Source of the DNA: Chengkuizengella marina
GTDB lineage: Bacteria > Bacillota > Bacilli > Paenibacillales > KCTC-33759
Length of the DNA stretch: 64,000 nt
Assembly: GCF_009910845.1 (NCBI RefSeq)
Contig: NZ_SIJB01000018.1
Coordinates: forward strand, 62,001 to 126,000
Direction of reading: 5' to 3'
Within the stretch, counting starts at the first letter, position 1; every line of letters begins with the position of its first letter. Under the pieces are notes generated by a model, which was not told the origin of the DNA, searched no databases, and worked only from the letters and a program-made list of their open reading frames with translations. This document shows, piece after piece, positions 26,372-35,167 of the stretch. A program made the translations under genes and the position numbers.

Positions 26372-28534
26372 TTAAGAAGTTGCAATTTGAACAGTTACTT
26401 TAAATAAATCCCCATCTAACTCTATCTTAAGTAAACCTCCATGCAGATCAACAATGGATTGAGCAATAGCCAGTCCTAATCCAGACCCTTCCGTATGACG
26501 TGACTTATCTGCTCGTTTAAATCGTTCAAGCAATTCATTAATATTTTCTCCAAGCTCATATTTAGTTACATTCTTGATTATAAATTCTGCTTGTCCATTA
26601 TCATGTTTTAATGAAACATATACTCTCGATCCTTTAATTGAATATTTCATCGCATTCACGATAAGATTGTCTAACACACGCCACCATCTCTGTCCATCCA
26701 CATTTGCAATAACCGGTGTTTCTGGTATTGTTGCTCTGAGTTCAAGCCCTGATTGTTCGAGTTGCTCTTGATGTTCACCTAACACTTGCTGTAATAATTG
26801 GGTCAAATCTACCTCTTGTTTATGCAGTTCTAAATTCCCACTAGCCATCTTTGATACTTCAAACAAATCCTCAATTAATATTTTTAATCGATTGGACTTT
26901 CGTTCCAATATTTTCACATATTCCATTCTTTCTTCTTCTGTCAGCTCCTGATTTTTCAACAAATCTGTATACGTGATAATTGATGTAAGCGGTGTTCTCA
27001 AATCATGACTAACATTTGTAATCAATTCTGTTTTTAATCGTTCACTTTTGGCTTGTTCTGATAATGAGACCTTAATTCCAGTTCTTAGTTTATTTAAATT
27101 TGCAGCATGTTTTGCTATGACAGACCTTCCCTTTTCAGGTACTGGATCATGTAAAGTACCATCAACTAAATGTTCTGTTGCGATAAACACGCGATTCAAA
27201 TATCCAATTTTTCTAAAGATGAATGTTAGTAAAGGTATCCCAATGAAAAGAATAAATAAAACATACATTAAAACCAATTCATCAAAATAATATGAGAACT
27301 GTATTATAGACGTAGTCAAGAATCCCCAGACAAATATTAAAATTAAGGTTAACAATACTTGTATTCCAACAGAAGTTTTTGCAAATGCATCTTGAATTGT
27401 ATACATAAACTTAGCAATCAAACTATTTTTTATTTTTGTAATCAAACCGTTTCTATCTCTAACCTTTTCATATATCCAAACCAATTGATAAATGCCGAAC
27501 CATAAAGAAAAAACTACAACGATTTGAGATAGTAATATCCCCAAAGAAATTTGAAAATTGCCGTAAAAAAACAAATTAAAGAAGCCCATTAGTATAGTTA
27601 AAAAAGCAGTTAACACTACCGCATTAAAAATGAATAATAGAAGCCATATTTCCAACGGACATTTATCAAAAAGATGTGTCATAAATCCATTTTTAAACCA
27701 AGATTTTCGAAGTTTAAATATAAATAAAATAATGAGTAAAATAACAACACCTATAATGATAGATGAAAAAGTTATGTTTCTTTCTGTATAAAATGACTGA
27801 TACTGAGGAATTAAGTGTGTTTTAGAAGTTGGAATTATGATTTTCCCCTCATACATAGCAGAGCTTCCATCTAATAACAGATCAATCATTAGTGGTATAT
27901 TGGTATTGTTGGATGCTAATGGTAACTTTAAAAATCCATTTTTATCGTTATATGTCATAGAAAATGCTGCGTTCTCTGACACATCTCCTTTTGAAAAAGT
28001 TTCTCCAGTTTCTATATTCCTTAGTTCATAACTAAAAACGTTGTAATCAAACTGATAAAAATCATTTCCAAACTGTTCTAAATATGAGTTAATATCTTCA
28101 TTTAATTCTGCTCTTATTTTTTCCTCTACATAAACATCATCCTCAAAAATTTTCTTAATGTCATCTATTTTAAGGTCTCGTTCTGCTTTCAGTGCATCAA
28201 TAGCTGCTGTATTACCAAAATTTTGTGCCTCTGAAATACGTACATTATATTCGGTTTCAATCACTGATAATTCGTCACTTAAACTACCGTAACGATTTCT
28301 ATAATCCTCTATATGAGATTGATTAATGGTTATATTTTCTAAATCAAATACTTCCAATTCCATTAAACCTAAATAATCTAAGAAGTTATTATAGGAATAT
28401 TTGAATTCTTCACTATCAAAATAATCCTCTGTACCTATAAAACGATCAGCATGATCAAAAGTTATGAAGATAGACGTTAACACTATACTTAATAATAAAC
28501 ACCAACTGAATGTTTTAAAAAAGTTTTTCCGCAT
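26372..28534 (-). CDS. Membrane sensor histidine kinase
   Basis: About 720 residues. One N-terminal span (residues ~10-30), an extracytoplasmic region of ~210 residues rich in acidic and coiled-coil-like sequence, then five to six further spans (about 245-445), HAMP-like linker, a HisKA domain with NVSHDLRTPLTSIITYTDLL (near residue 500) and an ATPase domain with NLIVNAMKYS and GSGLGLAIAQSIVDLHGG. The ligand is unknown; the two blocks of membrane spans around a large outer domain suggest envelope sensing. An ATG at 28534 fits GGGGGG spacing better than the GTG at 28546. Downstream of its response regulator by about 50 bp. Confidence 0.9.
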   Translation of the reverse strand: MRKNFFKTFSWCLLLSIVLTSIFITFDHADRFIGTEDYFDSEEFKYSYNNFLDYLGLMELEVFDLENITINQSHIEDYRNRYGSLSDELSVIETEYNVRISEAQNFGNTAAIDALKAERDLKIDDIKKIFEDDVYVEEKIRAELNEDINSYLEQFGNDFYQFDYNVFSYELRNIETGETFSKGDVSENAAFSMTYNDKNGFLKLPLASNNTNIPLMIDLLLDGSSAMYEGKIIIPTSKTHLIPQYQSFYTERNITFSSIIIGVVILLIILFIFKLRKSWFKNGFMTHLFDKCPLEIWLLLFIFNAVVLTAFLTILMGFFNLFFYGNFQISLGILLSQIVVVFSLWFGIYQLVWIYEKVRDRNGLITKIKNSLIAKFMYTIQDAFAKTSVGIQVLLTLILIFVWGFLTTSIIQFSYYFDELVLMYVLFILFIGIPLLTFIFRKIGYLNRVFIATEHLVDGTLHDPVPEKGRSVIAKHAANLNKLRTGIKVSLSEQAKSERLKTELITNVSHDLRTPLTSIITYTDLLKNQELTEEERMEYVKILERKSNRLKILIEDLFEVSKMASGNLELHKQEVDLTQLLQQVLGEHQEQLEQSGLELRATIPETPVIANVDGQRWWRVLDNLIVNAMKYSIKGSRVYVSLKHDNGQAEFIIKNVTKYELGENINELLERFKRADKSRHTEGSGLGLAIAQSIVDLHGGLLKIELDGDLFKVTVQIATS

Positions 28535-28595
28535 TTTATGAAACACCCCCCTCTAAACCCGTTCATTATTCCAATTTCTAAATTTTTCAACAGTA

Positions 28596-29288
28596 TTACT
28601 TTTCAATCTTATAACCAATCCCCCATACAACCTTTATATAACGGGGATTTTTGGGGTTTTCTTCTATTTTCTCTCGTATTTTTCGAATATGAACAGCTAC
28701 AATATTTTCAGCGTTATATGCTTGTTCCTCCCAAACACGTTCATAAATTTCATTAATGGAAAAAACACGCCCTGCATTAAGCAATAATAGTTCAGTAATC
28801 TTATACTCAATTGGGGTAAGTTTTATTGACTTACCATCCACCCTAGCTTCCTTTGCCTCCCGATCAAGAACTAAACCATTTACCTCAGTTGATGATTGCT
28901 GCTCATTGTATGTCCCTAGTTGAACATACCTACGCATTTGCGATTTAACTCGTGCCACCAATTCCATTGGATGGAAGGGTTTAGTAATATAATCATCAGC
29001 CCCTACTGATAAACCATGAATTTTATCTGTATCTTCAGCTTTTGCACTAAGCACAATAATTGGAATATTATATTTCTCACGTATTTTAAACGTCGTTTGG
29101 ATTCCGTCCATTTCAGGCATCATGATATCCAAAATAATTAAATGTATTTCATGGTGCTCTAACAATTGAAGTGTTTCTACTCCATTGGCCGCTTTTAACA
29201 CTTGATAACCTTCATTTTTTAAGTAAATTTCAATCCCATCTCTGATTTCCTCCTCATCATCCGTTATTAAAATTGTATACTCATTCAC
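28596..29288 (-). CDS. OmpR/PhoB-family response regulator
   Basis: Cytoplasmic partner of the adjacent kinase, 230 residues. Receiver domain: acidic pair in ITDDEEE, phospho-acceptor Asp in LIILDIMMPEMDG (about residue 53), Thr/Ser in VLSAKA and Lys in ITKPFHPMEL. The C-terminal winged helix ends YKVVWGIGYKIEK-like. The start is GTG; the one at 29288 has the better distance to GGGG. It precedes the kinase gene in the same operon. Confidence 0.93.
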   Translation of the reverse strand: MNEYTILITDDEEEIRDGIEIYLKNEGYQVLKAANGVETLQLLEHHEIHLIILDIMMPEMDGIQTTFKIREKYNIPIIVLSAKAEDTDKIHGLSVGADDYITKPFHPMELVARVKSQMRRYVQLGTYNEQQSSTEVNGLVLDREAKEARVDGKSIKLTPIEYKITELLLLNAGRVFSINEIYERVWEEQAYNAENIVAVHIRKIREKIEENPKNPRYIKVVWGIGYKIEK

Positions 29289-29405
29289 AGCCACACCCCA
29301 TTCCTGGTCTCTTACTAAGTATAATGGTCAATTCTTAATAATCTCATTAAACAAAAATGAAGAAATTCTTAAGAAATTTATGTTATTGTCAAAAAACATA
29401 TAAAT

Positions 29406-29422
29406 ATCAACCATTGGTTGAT
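29406..29422. promoter_or_regulatory. Perfect 7-3-7 palindrome between regulator genes
   Basis: ATCAACC-ATT-GGTTGAT. It lies 101 bp upstream of the arsR-family start and 117 bp upstream of the divergent response regulator start, so it could serve either. Candidate operator only. Confidence 0.4.
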
Positions 29423-29523
29423 CATTTGAAAACTTAATATACAAATTACCTCCATTAAAAACCTTTACTTCTTATCCCTTACATCGTAATATCTAAATAT
29501 AAAATATAAAGGAGGATTGTGAT

Positions 29524-29838
29524 ATGGAGTTTAATCAGTATCAAAATACAGCTGAAATGTTAAAAGCTATCGGTCACCCTGTTAGATTATGTATCGTCAT
29601 AGGATTGTTAAAAAAAGAAAGCTGTCATGTTTCTTACTTGGAAAATTGTTTGAAACTTCCTCAATCCTCTGTTTCTACTCATCTGCAAAAGTTAAGAGCA
29701 GCAGGCATCATCGTTGGAAAAAAAAAGGGGCTTAAAGTATCATATCAACTTAAAGATGAAACCATCAAAAATCTAGTGCAAAATATATCCTTATTCATTG
29801 AACCTAACGCAACTGAGGATATTTTTAAACGAGGGTGA
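29524..29838 (+). CDS. ArsR-family transcriptional regulator
   Basis: 104-residue winged-helix protein. It has the ArsR pattern MLKAIGHPVRLCIVIGLLKK, CHVSYLENCLKLPQSSVSTHLQKLRAAGIIVGKKKGLKVSYQL. Three cysteines (about residues 23, 36 and 44) lie near the recognition region and may sense metal or oxidation. The GTG/ATG choice is settled by AAAGGAGG before the ATG. No transporter follows; a 19-codon overlapping frame does. Confidence 0.88.
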   Translation: MEFNQYQNTAEMLKAIGHPVRLCIVIGLLKKESCHVSYLENCLKLPQSSVSTHLQKLRAAGIIVGKKKGLKVSYQLKDETIKNLVQNISLFIEPNATEDIFKRG

Positions 29839-29897
29839 TGAATACTTGCAATCATGAAAAGATTGATTACGTGGATAATACGAGGTTTAACCACTGA
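29838..29897 (+). CDS. Possible 19-residue coupled micro-ORF after arsR
   Basis: Its ATG overlaps the arsR TGA (TGATGA). The product MNTCNHEKIDYVDNTRFNH has one Cys and two His. It may be only a chance frame or the remnant of a lost downstream gene; no ribosome site beyond the coupling. Confidence 0.2.
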   Translation: MNTCNHEKIDYVDNTRFNH

Positions 29898-29943
29898 AAA
29901 TGTTTATATTTATTGTTTAATTTATTTACTTCACTCTCAATTT

Positions 29944-30747
29944 TTATTGGCGAGTTGTTAATCTTTCTAGTATTTTTCTTTTTTTATATAACATCATTCC
30001 AACTTCTGAAACATCATCAATGGATTGTTTATTTATAAAAGCACCGAATAACATGCCTGCTATTGGTATCATCTGAAATAATTTTTTCCAACCAAAATTA
30101 TCTCTATATACCGTAATAACCTCTCTCCATCCTTGTATTTGAGAAAGGGCTTCTTTTTCTTTATCTCTATTATTAAAATTTTTTAAGTCATTTAATATTG
30201 CTTTTTTACCAACAATATCAGATGAAGCAAATTGTAAACACTTAATAATAAATATTCGTTCATCTTTATTCCTTGGATCATAACCATATGTAATTGCGAT
30301 ATCCTGTAGTGTTTTTAACGATAAACCTAGAATAGCAGGAATATCTATTGCTAGTGTAAAAAATCCTCCAAATCCTGTTGTAGCACCTTGAACCATGGCA
30401 ATATCTTTATGTGATTTCCTAATTTCTTGTGATACATGATCCATGATATGAATTGGTATCTTAGTATCAACATCCTTTATTTCATTAACATCAACATTTA
30501 TATTATATTTTGAAAATCTTTTTAATACTTTCTTTTGGTTTGTTAAATATTTTCCGCCATTATCAATATAACTTACTAGTTCTTCTAATATTAGATTTAT
30601 TTTTTTGTGTATAAATTTGGGAGTCACTTTATCTAAGATGAAGAATGGTATTCTTCCAATTTTTTCCCAAAACCACAAATCGTCTTGTTGTTTTTCCCAT
30701 ATTTCAACTTCTTCTAACATCTTTTCTAATTGCTCTATCGTTTCCAT
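29944..30747 (-). CDS. EcsC-family protein
   Basis: 267 residues matching EcsC: N-terminal EKMLEEVEIWEKQQDDLWFW, the glycine-rich hydrophobic centre MVQGATTGFGGFFTLAIDIPAILGLSLKTLQDIAITYGYDP, and a C-terminal IPIAGMLFGAFINKQSIDDVSEVG. Function is unknown; in B. subtilis it is the third ecs gene, but here it is alone, 18 kb from ecsAB. Probably membrane associated. Confidence 0.88.
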   Translation of the reverse strand: METIEQLEKMLEEVEIWEKQQDDLWFWEKIGRIPFFILDKVTPKFIHKKINLILEELVSYIDNGGKYLTNQKKVLKRFSKYNINVDVNEIKDVDTKIPIHIMDHVSQEIRKSHKDIAMVQGATTGFGGFFTLAIDIPAILGLSLKTLQDIAITYGYDPRNKDERIFIIKCLQFASSDIVGKKAILNDLKNFNNRDKEKEALSQIQGWREVITVYRDNFGWKKLFQMIPIAGMLFGAFINKQSIDDVSEVGMMLYKKRKILERLTTRQ

Positions 30748-30776
30748 TTAATACACCTCAACTATGTATACTAAAA

Positions 30777-30799
30777 AACCCGACAGCAGAGTCGGGTTT
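30777..30799 (-). terminator. sdhCAB terminator
   Basis: AAACCCGAC and GTCGGGTTT with a 5-nt loop, followed on the minus strand by TTTTAGTAT. It begins 15 bp after the sdhB stop. Confidence 0.9.
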
Positions 30800-30813
30800 C
30801 TCCAGTTAAAAAG

Positions 30814-31575
30814 TTAATTTCCAAGCCATTTTTTAAACATATGTTTTGTTGTGTCTTTATTCAATGCTGCAATGGAGGTTGTTAATGGGATGCCTTTTGG
30901 ACAAGACATTACACAGTTTTGTGAATTTCCACAACCTTCAATGCCATCATCTTCCATGATCGTTTCTAAACGTTCTTCCATATTCATTTCACCTGTTGGA
31001 TGTGCATTAAACAAACGTACCTGTGATAAAGGAGCTGGGCCCATAAAACTTGTTTTCTCACTTACATTAGGACATGCTTCTAAACAAACACCACACGTCA
31101 TACACTTAGAAAGCTCGTAAGCCCATTGACGTTTTGTTTCAGCCATACGAGGTCCAGGACCTAAATCATACGTCCCGTCTATTGGAATCCAAGCTTTAAC
31201 ACGTTTTAAAGAATCAAACATACGCCCACGATCTATAACGACATCTCTTATAACTGGAAATGTTCTCATAGGTTCAATTCGAATTGGTTGCTCTAATTTA
31301 TCTACAAGGGCTGTACAAGCTTGACGAGGTTTGCCATTGATGACCATGGAGCATGCTCCACATACTTCCTCAAGACAATTAGATTCCCAACAGACTGGTG
31401 ATGTTTTTTCACCTTTTGCATTGACAGGATTTCTTTGTACTTCCATCAATGCACCAATTACATTCATGTTAGGACGGTATGGAATTTCAAACTCTTCTTT
31501 ATACGGTTTTGATTGTTGATCTTCTTGTCGAGTTATTATAAATCTAATCGTTTTATTTTGTGTTTCTGTACTCAT
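30814..31575 (-). CDS. sdhB: Succinate dehydrogenase iron-sulfur subunit
   Basis: Electron-transfer subunit of complex II, 253 residues. Cluster ligands are all visible: 2Fe-2S in CWESNCLEEVCGAC (about residues 62-75) plus a later Cys, 4Fe-4S in CMTCGVCLEACP (about 156-167) and 3Fe-4S in CGNSQNCVMSCP (about 216-227). Its ATG overlaps the sdhA stop by 4 bp. Confidence 0.97.
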   Translation of the reverse strand: MSTETQNKTIRFIITRQEDQQSKPYKEEFEIPYRPNMNVIGALMEVQRNPVNAKGEKTSPVCWESNCLEEVCGACSMVINGKPRQACTALVDKLEQPIRIEPMRTFPVIRDVVIDRGRMFDSLKRVKAWIPIDGTYDLGPGPRMAETKRQWAYELSKCMTCGVCLEACPNVSEKTSFMGPAPLSQVRLFNAHPTGEMNMEERLETIMEDDGIEGCGNSQNCVMSCPKGIPLTTSIAALNKDTTKHMFKKWLGN

Positions 31576-33338
31576 TTATTAACGGCTCCTTTCTTCTTAT
31601 CTGAAGAATAGTCACGTAAACGAGGCTCAATTAATGAAGCATCCACTTCTTCATAGTTGATATTAGGTCCATTTGGTGTAAAGGATGCTCTTGTAGTTTT
31701 CATGAATTTCTCATCATTTCGTTCAGGAAAATCTGGTTTGTAATGGGCTCCACGACTTTCATCGCGTTTTAATGCTCCAATTGTAATTACACGTGCAAGT
31801 TCAAACATGTTCCATAATTGACGAGTAAAGGAAGCGCCTTGATTGCTCCAGCCTGCTGTATCATTAATATTAATGTTTTTATAACGTTCCATTAACTCGA
31901 CAATCTTATCATCTGTTTCTTGAAGTTTTTTATTATAACGAACAACAGTAACGTAGTTTGTCATCCATTCTCCTAATTCTTTATGAAGCTTATAAGCATT
32001 TTCTGTCCCATCCATTTTTAAAATATCTTCGTATTTTTGGGTTTGTTTATTCTTCTCAGCCTCAAATACGCTAGATGATACATCTTCTGCAAAATGTTCT
32101 AAACCTTTAATATATTCAATCGCTTTAGGCCCTGCAACCATACCTCCAAATATTGAGGAAAGGAGTGAGTTGGCCCCTAAACGATTTCCTCCATGATACT
32201 GATAATCTACTTCTCCTGCTGCAAACAAGCCAGGAATATTTGTCATTTGATTATAATCTACCCATAAACCTCCCATAGAGTAATGTACTGCAGGGAAAAT
32301 TTTCATTGGTATCTTACGAGGATCATCACCCATAAACTTCTCATATATCTCAATTATACCACCAAGTTTAACATCTAGTTCTTTAGGGTCTTTATGAGAT
32401 AAATCTAGGTAAACCATGTTTTCTCCGTTAACACCTAATTTTTGATTTACACATACATCAAAGATTTCTCTAGTAGCTATATCCCTTGGCACCAAGTTAC
32501 CATAAGCTGGATATTTCTCTTCTAAGAAATACCATGGTTTACCATCTTTATATGTCCATACTCTACCACCTTCACCACGAGCAGATTCAGACATTAATCT
32601 AAGCTTGTCATCTCCAGGAATAGCTGTTGGGTGAATCTGAATAAATTCCCCATTTGCATAATCAACACCTTGTTGAAATACAGCACTAGCCGCAGTTCCA
32701 GTATTAATTACAGAGTTTGTAGATTTACCAAAGATGATTCCTGGACCTCCTGTTGCCAAAATAACCGCATCTGCAACAAAAGTAGTAATTTCCATATTGC
32801 GCAAGTTTTGAGCTGAAATACCTCGACATACACCGCTGTCATCAATGACTGCTGATAGAAACTCCCAATGTTCATATTTAGTAACCAACCCTGCAGTTTC
32901 ATAACGACGAACTTGCTCATCTAAAGCGTACAATAACTGTTGTCCAGTTGTTGCGCCTGCAAATGCTGTACGGTGATGTTTTGTTCCCCCGAACCTTCTA
33001 AAATCTAGCAAACCTTCAGGAGTACGATTAAACATAACACCCATTCTGTCCATTAAATGAATGATACCTGGGGCTGCATCACACATTGCTTTCACTGGTG
33101 GCTGATTTGCTAAAAAGTCTCCACCATAAATCGTATCATCAAAATGCTCCCAGGGAGAATCGCCTTCTCCTTTTGTATTTACAGCTCCGTTAATACCGCC
33201 TTGTGCACAAACGGAATGTGATCTTTTAACTGGTACGAAGGAAAAGAGGTCTACATGAACTCCGGCTTCTGCTGCTTTGATAGCTGCCATTAGCCCTGCC
33301 AATCCTCCACCTACTACGATAATTCTAGAATTTGCCAC
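31572..33338 (-). CDS. sdhA: Succinate dehydrogenase flavoprotein subunit
   Basis: Oxidises succinate to fumarate with covalently bound FAD. 588 residues. FAD fold VVGGGLAGLMAAIKAAEAG (residues ~6-24), the flavinylation histidine in HSVCAQGGINGAVN (about 42), the active-site RGEGGRVW and the HYSMGGLWVDY capping region are present. Middle gene of sdhCAB, 16 bp after sdhC. Confidence 0.97.
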   Translation of the reverse strand: MANSRIIVVGGGLAGLMAAIKAAEAGVHVDLFSFVPVKRSHSVCAQGGINGAVNTKGEGDSPWEHFDDTIYGGDFLANQPPVKAMCDAAPGIIHLMDRMGVMFNRTPEGLLDFRRFGGTKHHRTAFAGATTGQQLLYALDEQVRRYETAGLVTKYEHWEFLSAVIDDSGVCRGISAQNLRNMEITTFVADAVILATGGPGIIFGKSTNSVINTGTAASAVFQQGVDYANGEFIQIHPTAIPGDDKLRLMSESARGEGGRVWTYKDGKPWYFLEEKYPAYGNLVPRDIATREIFDVCVNQKLGVNGENMVYLDLSHKDPKELDVKLGGIIEIYEKFMGDDPRKIPMKIFPAVHYSMGGLWVDYNQMTNIPGLFAAGEVDYQYHGGNRLGANSLLSSIFGGMVAGPKAIEYIKGLEHFAEDVSSSVFEAEKNKQTQKYEDILKMDGTENAYKLHKELGEWMTNYVTVVRYNKKLQETDDKIVELMERYKNININDTAGWSNQGASFTRQLWNMFELARVITIGALKRDESRGAHYKPDFPERNDEKFMKTTRASFTPNGPNINYEEVDASLIEPRLRDYSSDKKKGAVNK

Positions 33339-33354
33339 TTTCGTTCACTCCCTC

Positions 33355-34023
33355 TTAACCGATTTCAATTTGAGCTGAATCTAAGATTGATAACGCAAAA
33401 GATTCATCTGTAAATGATGTTAAAGCTAAAATAAATAAAACAGATAATATTACAAAGACACCCATCCAAATATAAGCAGATGCTCTTTGAGCTCTTGGAC
33501 CTACTGTAATTCCCCAGCTAACTAGGAAAGACCACATTCCATTGCTGAAGTGGAAACAAGTAGCAACAATACCTATTACATATAATGCAAAATAGTAAGG
33601 ACTAGAGAGTGTTCCATACATATGGGTAGCCAGCTCTTCGTGTCTTAAGTTGCCTAATGCAACTTGTAATCTTGTATCTGAAAAATGCCAAACCACAAAA
33701 ATCAAAGTAATTACACCTGTGATTCTTTGCCAAAGAAACATATGATTACGAACATATCCATAATTACCTACATTATGTTTAGCTTGCAATGCAATATACA
33801 AACCGTAAACGCCATGATACAATAACGGAAGCCATATTCCAAAAATTTCTAGAAATAGAACTAGAGGTAGCCCGTTCAACCAAATAACTTGTTCAATAAA
33901 ACCTTCTTTACCGGCAATAAACGCCTCGTAGTTGGTAAGTAAATGTTCAAGTAAGAAAAACCCTAGTGGAATTACACCCAGCAAGGAATGTAACTTACGA
34001 GAATAGAATGAATTTAATTTCAT
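33355..34023 (-). CDS. sdhC: Succinate dehydrogenase cytochrome b558 subunit
   Basis: Membrane anchor with five spans and two hemes in the Bacillus type; passes electrons to menaquinone. 222 residues beginning MKLNSFYSRKLHSLLGVIPLG, the usual start of SdhC. Likely heme histidines occur in HSLLG, EHLL, HGVYG and WHFSD/CFHFSNG. The frame is open 7 codons further up, but the AAAGGAG site lies inside that extension, so 34023 is chosen. First gene of the operon; a divergent LysR gene lies 180 bp away. Confidence 0.95.
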   Translation of the reverse strand: MKLNSFYSRKLHSLLGVIPLGFFLLEHLLTNYEAFIAGKEGFIEQVIWLNGLPLVLFLEIFGIWLPLLYHGVYGLYIALQAKHNVGNYGYVRNHMFLWQRITGVITLIFVVWHFSDTRLQVALGNLRHEELATHMYGTLSSPYYFALYVIGIVATCFHFSNGMWSFLVSWGITVGPRAQRASAYIWMGVFVILSVLFILALTSFTDESFALSILDSAQIEIG

Positions 34024-34203
34024 ATAACAGTGATCTCCTTTCATCCTGAGTCGACATCGATAATTTCATTTTCCATTTTCAATTTTTTTTCATGTTATCG
34101 TAAATAAATAGACACAATTATTATATTACAACTTTATAGCTTATAATGGAAGTGCATTTATTTTATAATTTATTATAACAATTTTGCATAAAGGAATGAT
34201 TCA

Positions 34204-35100
34204 ATGGAAATCATGCATATGTTCGCAACCGTAGTTGAGGAAGCAAGTTTAAACCAAGCGGCTAAAAAATTAAACATATCCCAGCCCGCGTTATCTAGAA
34301 AAATCAGCAAGTTTGAGGAGCAATTGGGAGTGTCTTTATTTAATAGAAAGGGCAACCGTCTTAAACTCACTCCAATAGGTTTCATTACTTATGAGTATGC
34401 CCTTGAAATGGTTGAATTAGATAAAAAGTTTCAAAAAGCAGTATTGGACTTTAAAAATGGTACTAAAAAAAGCATTACTATAGGTGCCAGCTTAACCACT
34501 CTTCAATCTACTTTACCTGATTTAATACAGCTTATTACAAAGGATTCCCCTGAAACAGATATAAAAGCGATCACAGGAAAAACACATGAGATTTTAACCC
34601 TCGTAAAAAAGGACAGAGTGGATTTTGGATTAGTCGCTTCTAAAGTAGAAGATAAGGACATCCACTGTGAGCCTCTATTTGACGATTATTTAAAGCTTGT
34701 CATTCCAAAGGAACATGAGTTATCAAAGCAAAAAATGATCAATACAGAAGATTTAGATAAATTACCTATGATTCTTTTTTCTAAAGGCACCTTATATCGT
34801 ATATTAATGGAAGAATTATTTCATCATTATAAAGTATATCCAGAAATCAAAATGGAGATAGACTCATTTGAAGCTATTTTAAGGTTAGTATCAACCCTTA
34901 GAGCTGCTACTTTATTACCACACTCCTATTTGAGAGACAGTTTATTGGAAGATAACGACTTATTGGTCATTAATTTAAATGAATTAAAGCAAACGATGAG
35001 AACAACGTCATTAATTTATAAAAACTGGGATTCACTTGATCCTACTACTCAAAATTGGATTCAAAAAGTAAAAGTGCAATATCAAACCTATAAGATCTAA
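34204..35100 (+). CDS. LysR-family transcriptional regulator
   Basis: 298-residue LysR protein: HTH in residues 1-60 (MHMFATVVEEASLNQAAKKLNISQPALSRKISKFEEQLG) and a substrate-binding-like C-terminal domain. It is divergent from sdhCAB across a 180-bp AT-rich gap, so control of sdh is a reasonable guess, in the manner of CitR/CcpC, but nothing in the sequence proves it. Ligand unknown. Confidence 0.88.
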   Translation: MEIMHMFATVVEEASLNQAAKKLNISQPALSRKISKFEEQLGVSLFNRKGNRLKLTPIGFITYEYALEMVELDKKFQKAVLDFKNGTKKSITIGASLTTLQSTLPDLIQLITKDSPETDIKAITGKTHEILTLVKKDRVDFGLVASKVEDKDIHCEPLFDDYLKLVIPKEHELSKQKMINTEDLDKLPMILFSKGTLYRILMEELFHHYKVYPEIKMEIDSFEAILRLVSTLRAATLLPHSYLRDSLLEDNDLLVINLNELKQTMRTTSLIYKNWDSLDPTTQNWIQKVKVQYQTYKI

Positions 35101-35167
35101 AAAAAAAGAAACAATTGGAAATATATGATATTCTAAAATACAGTTAACCAAAAAGGAGATTGTGTAT

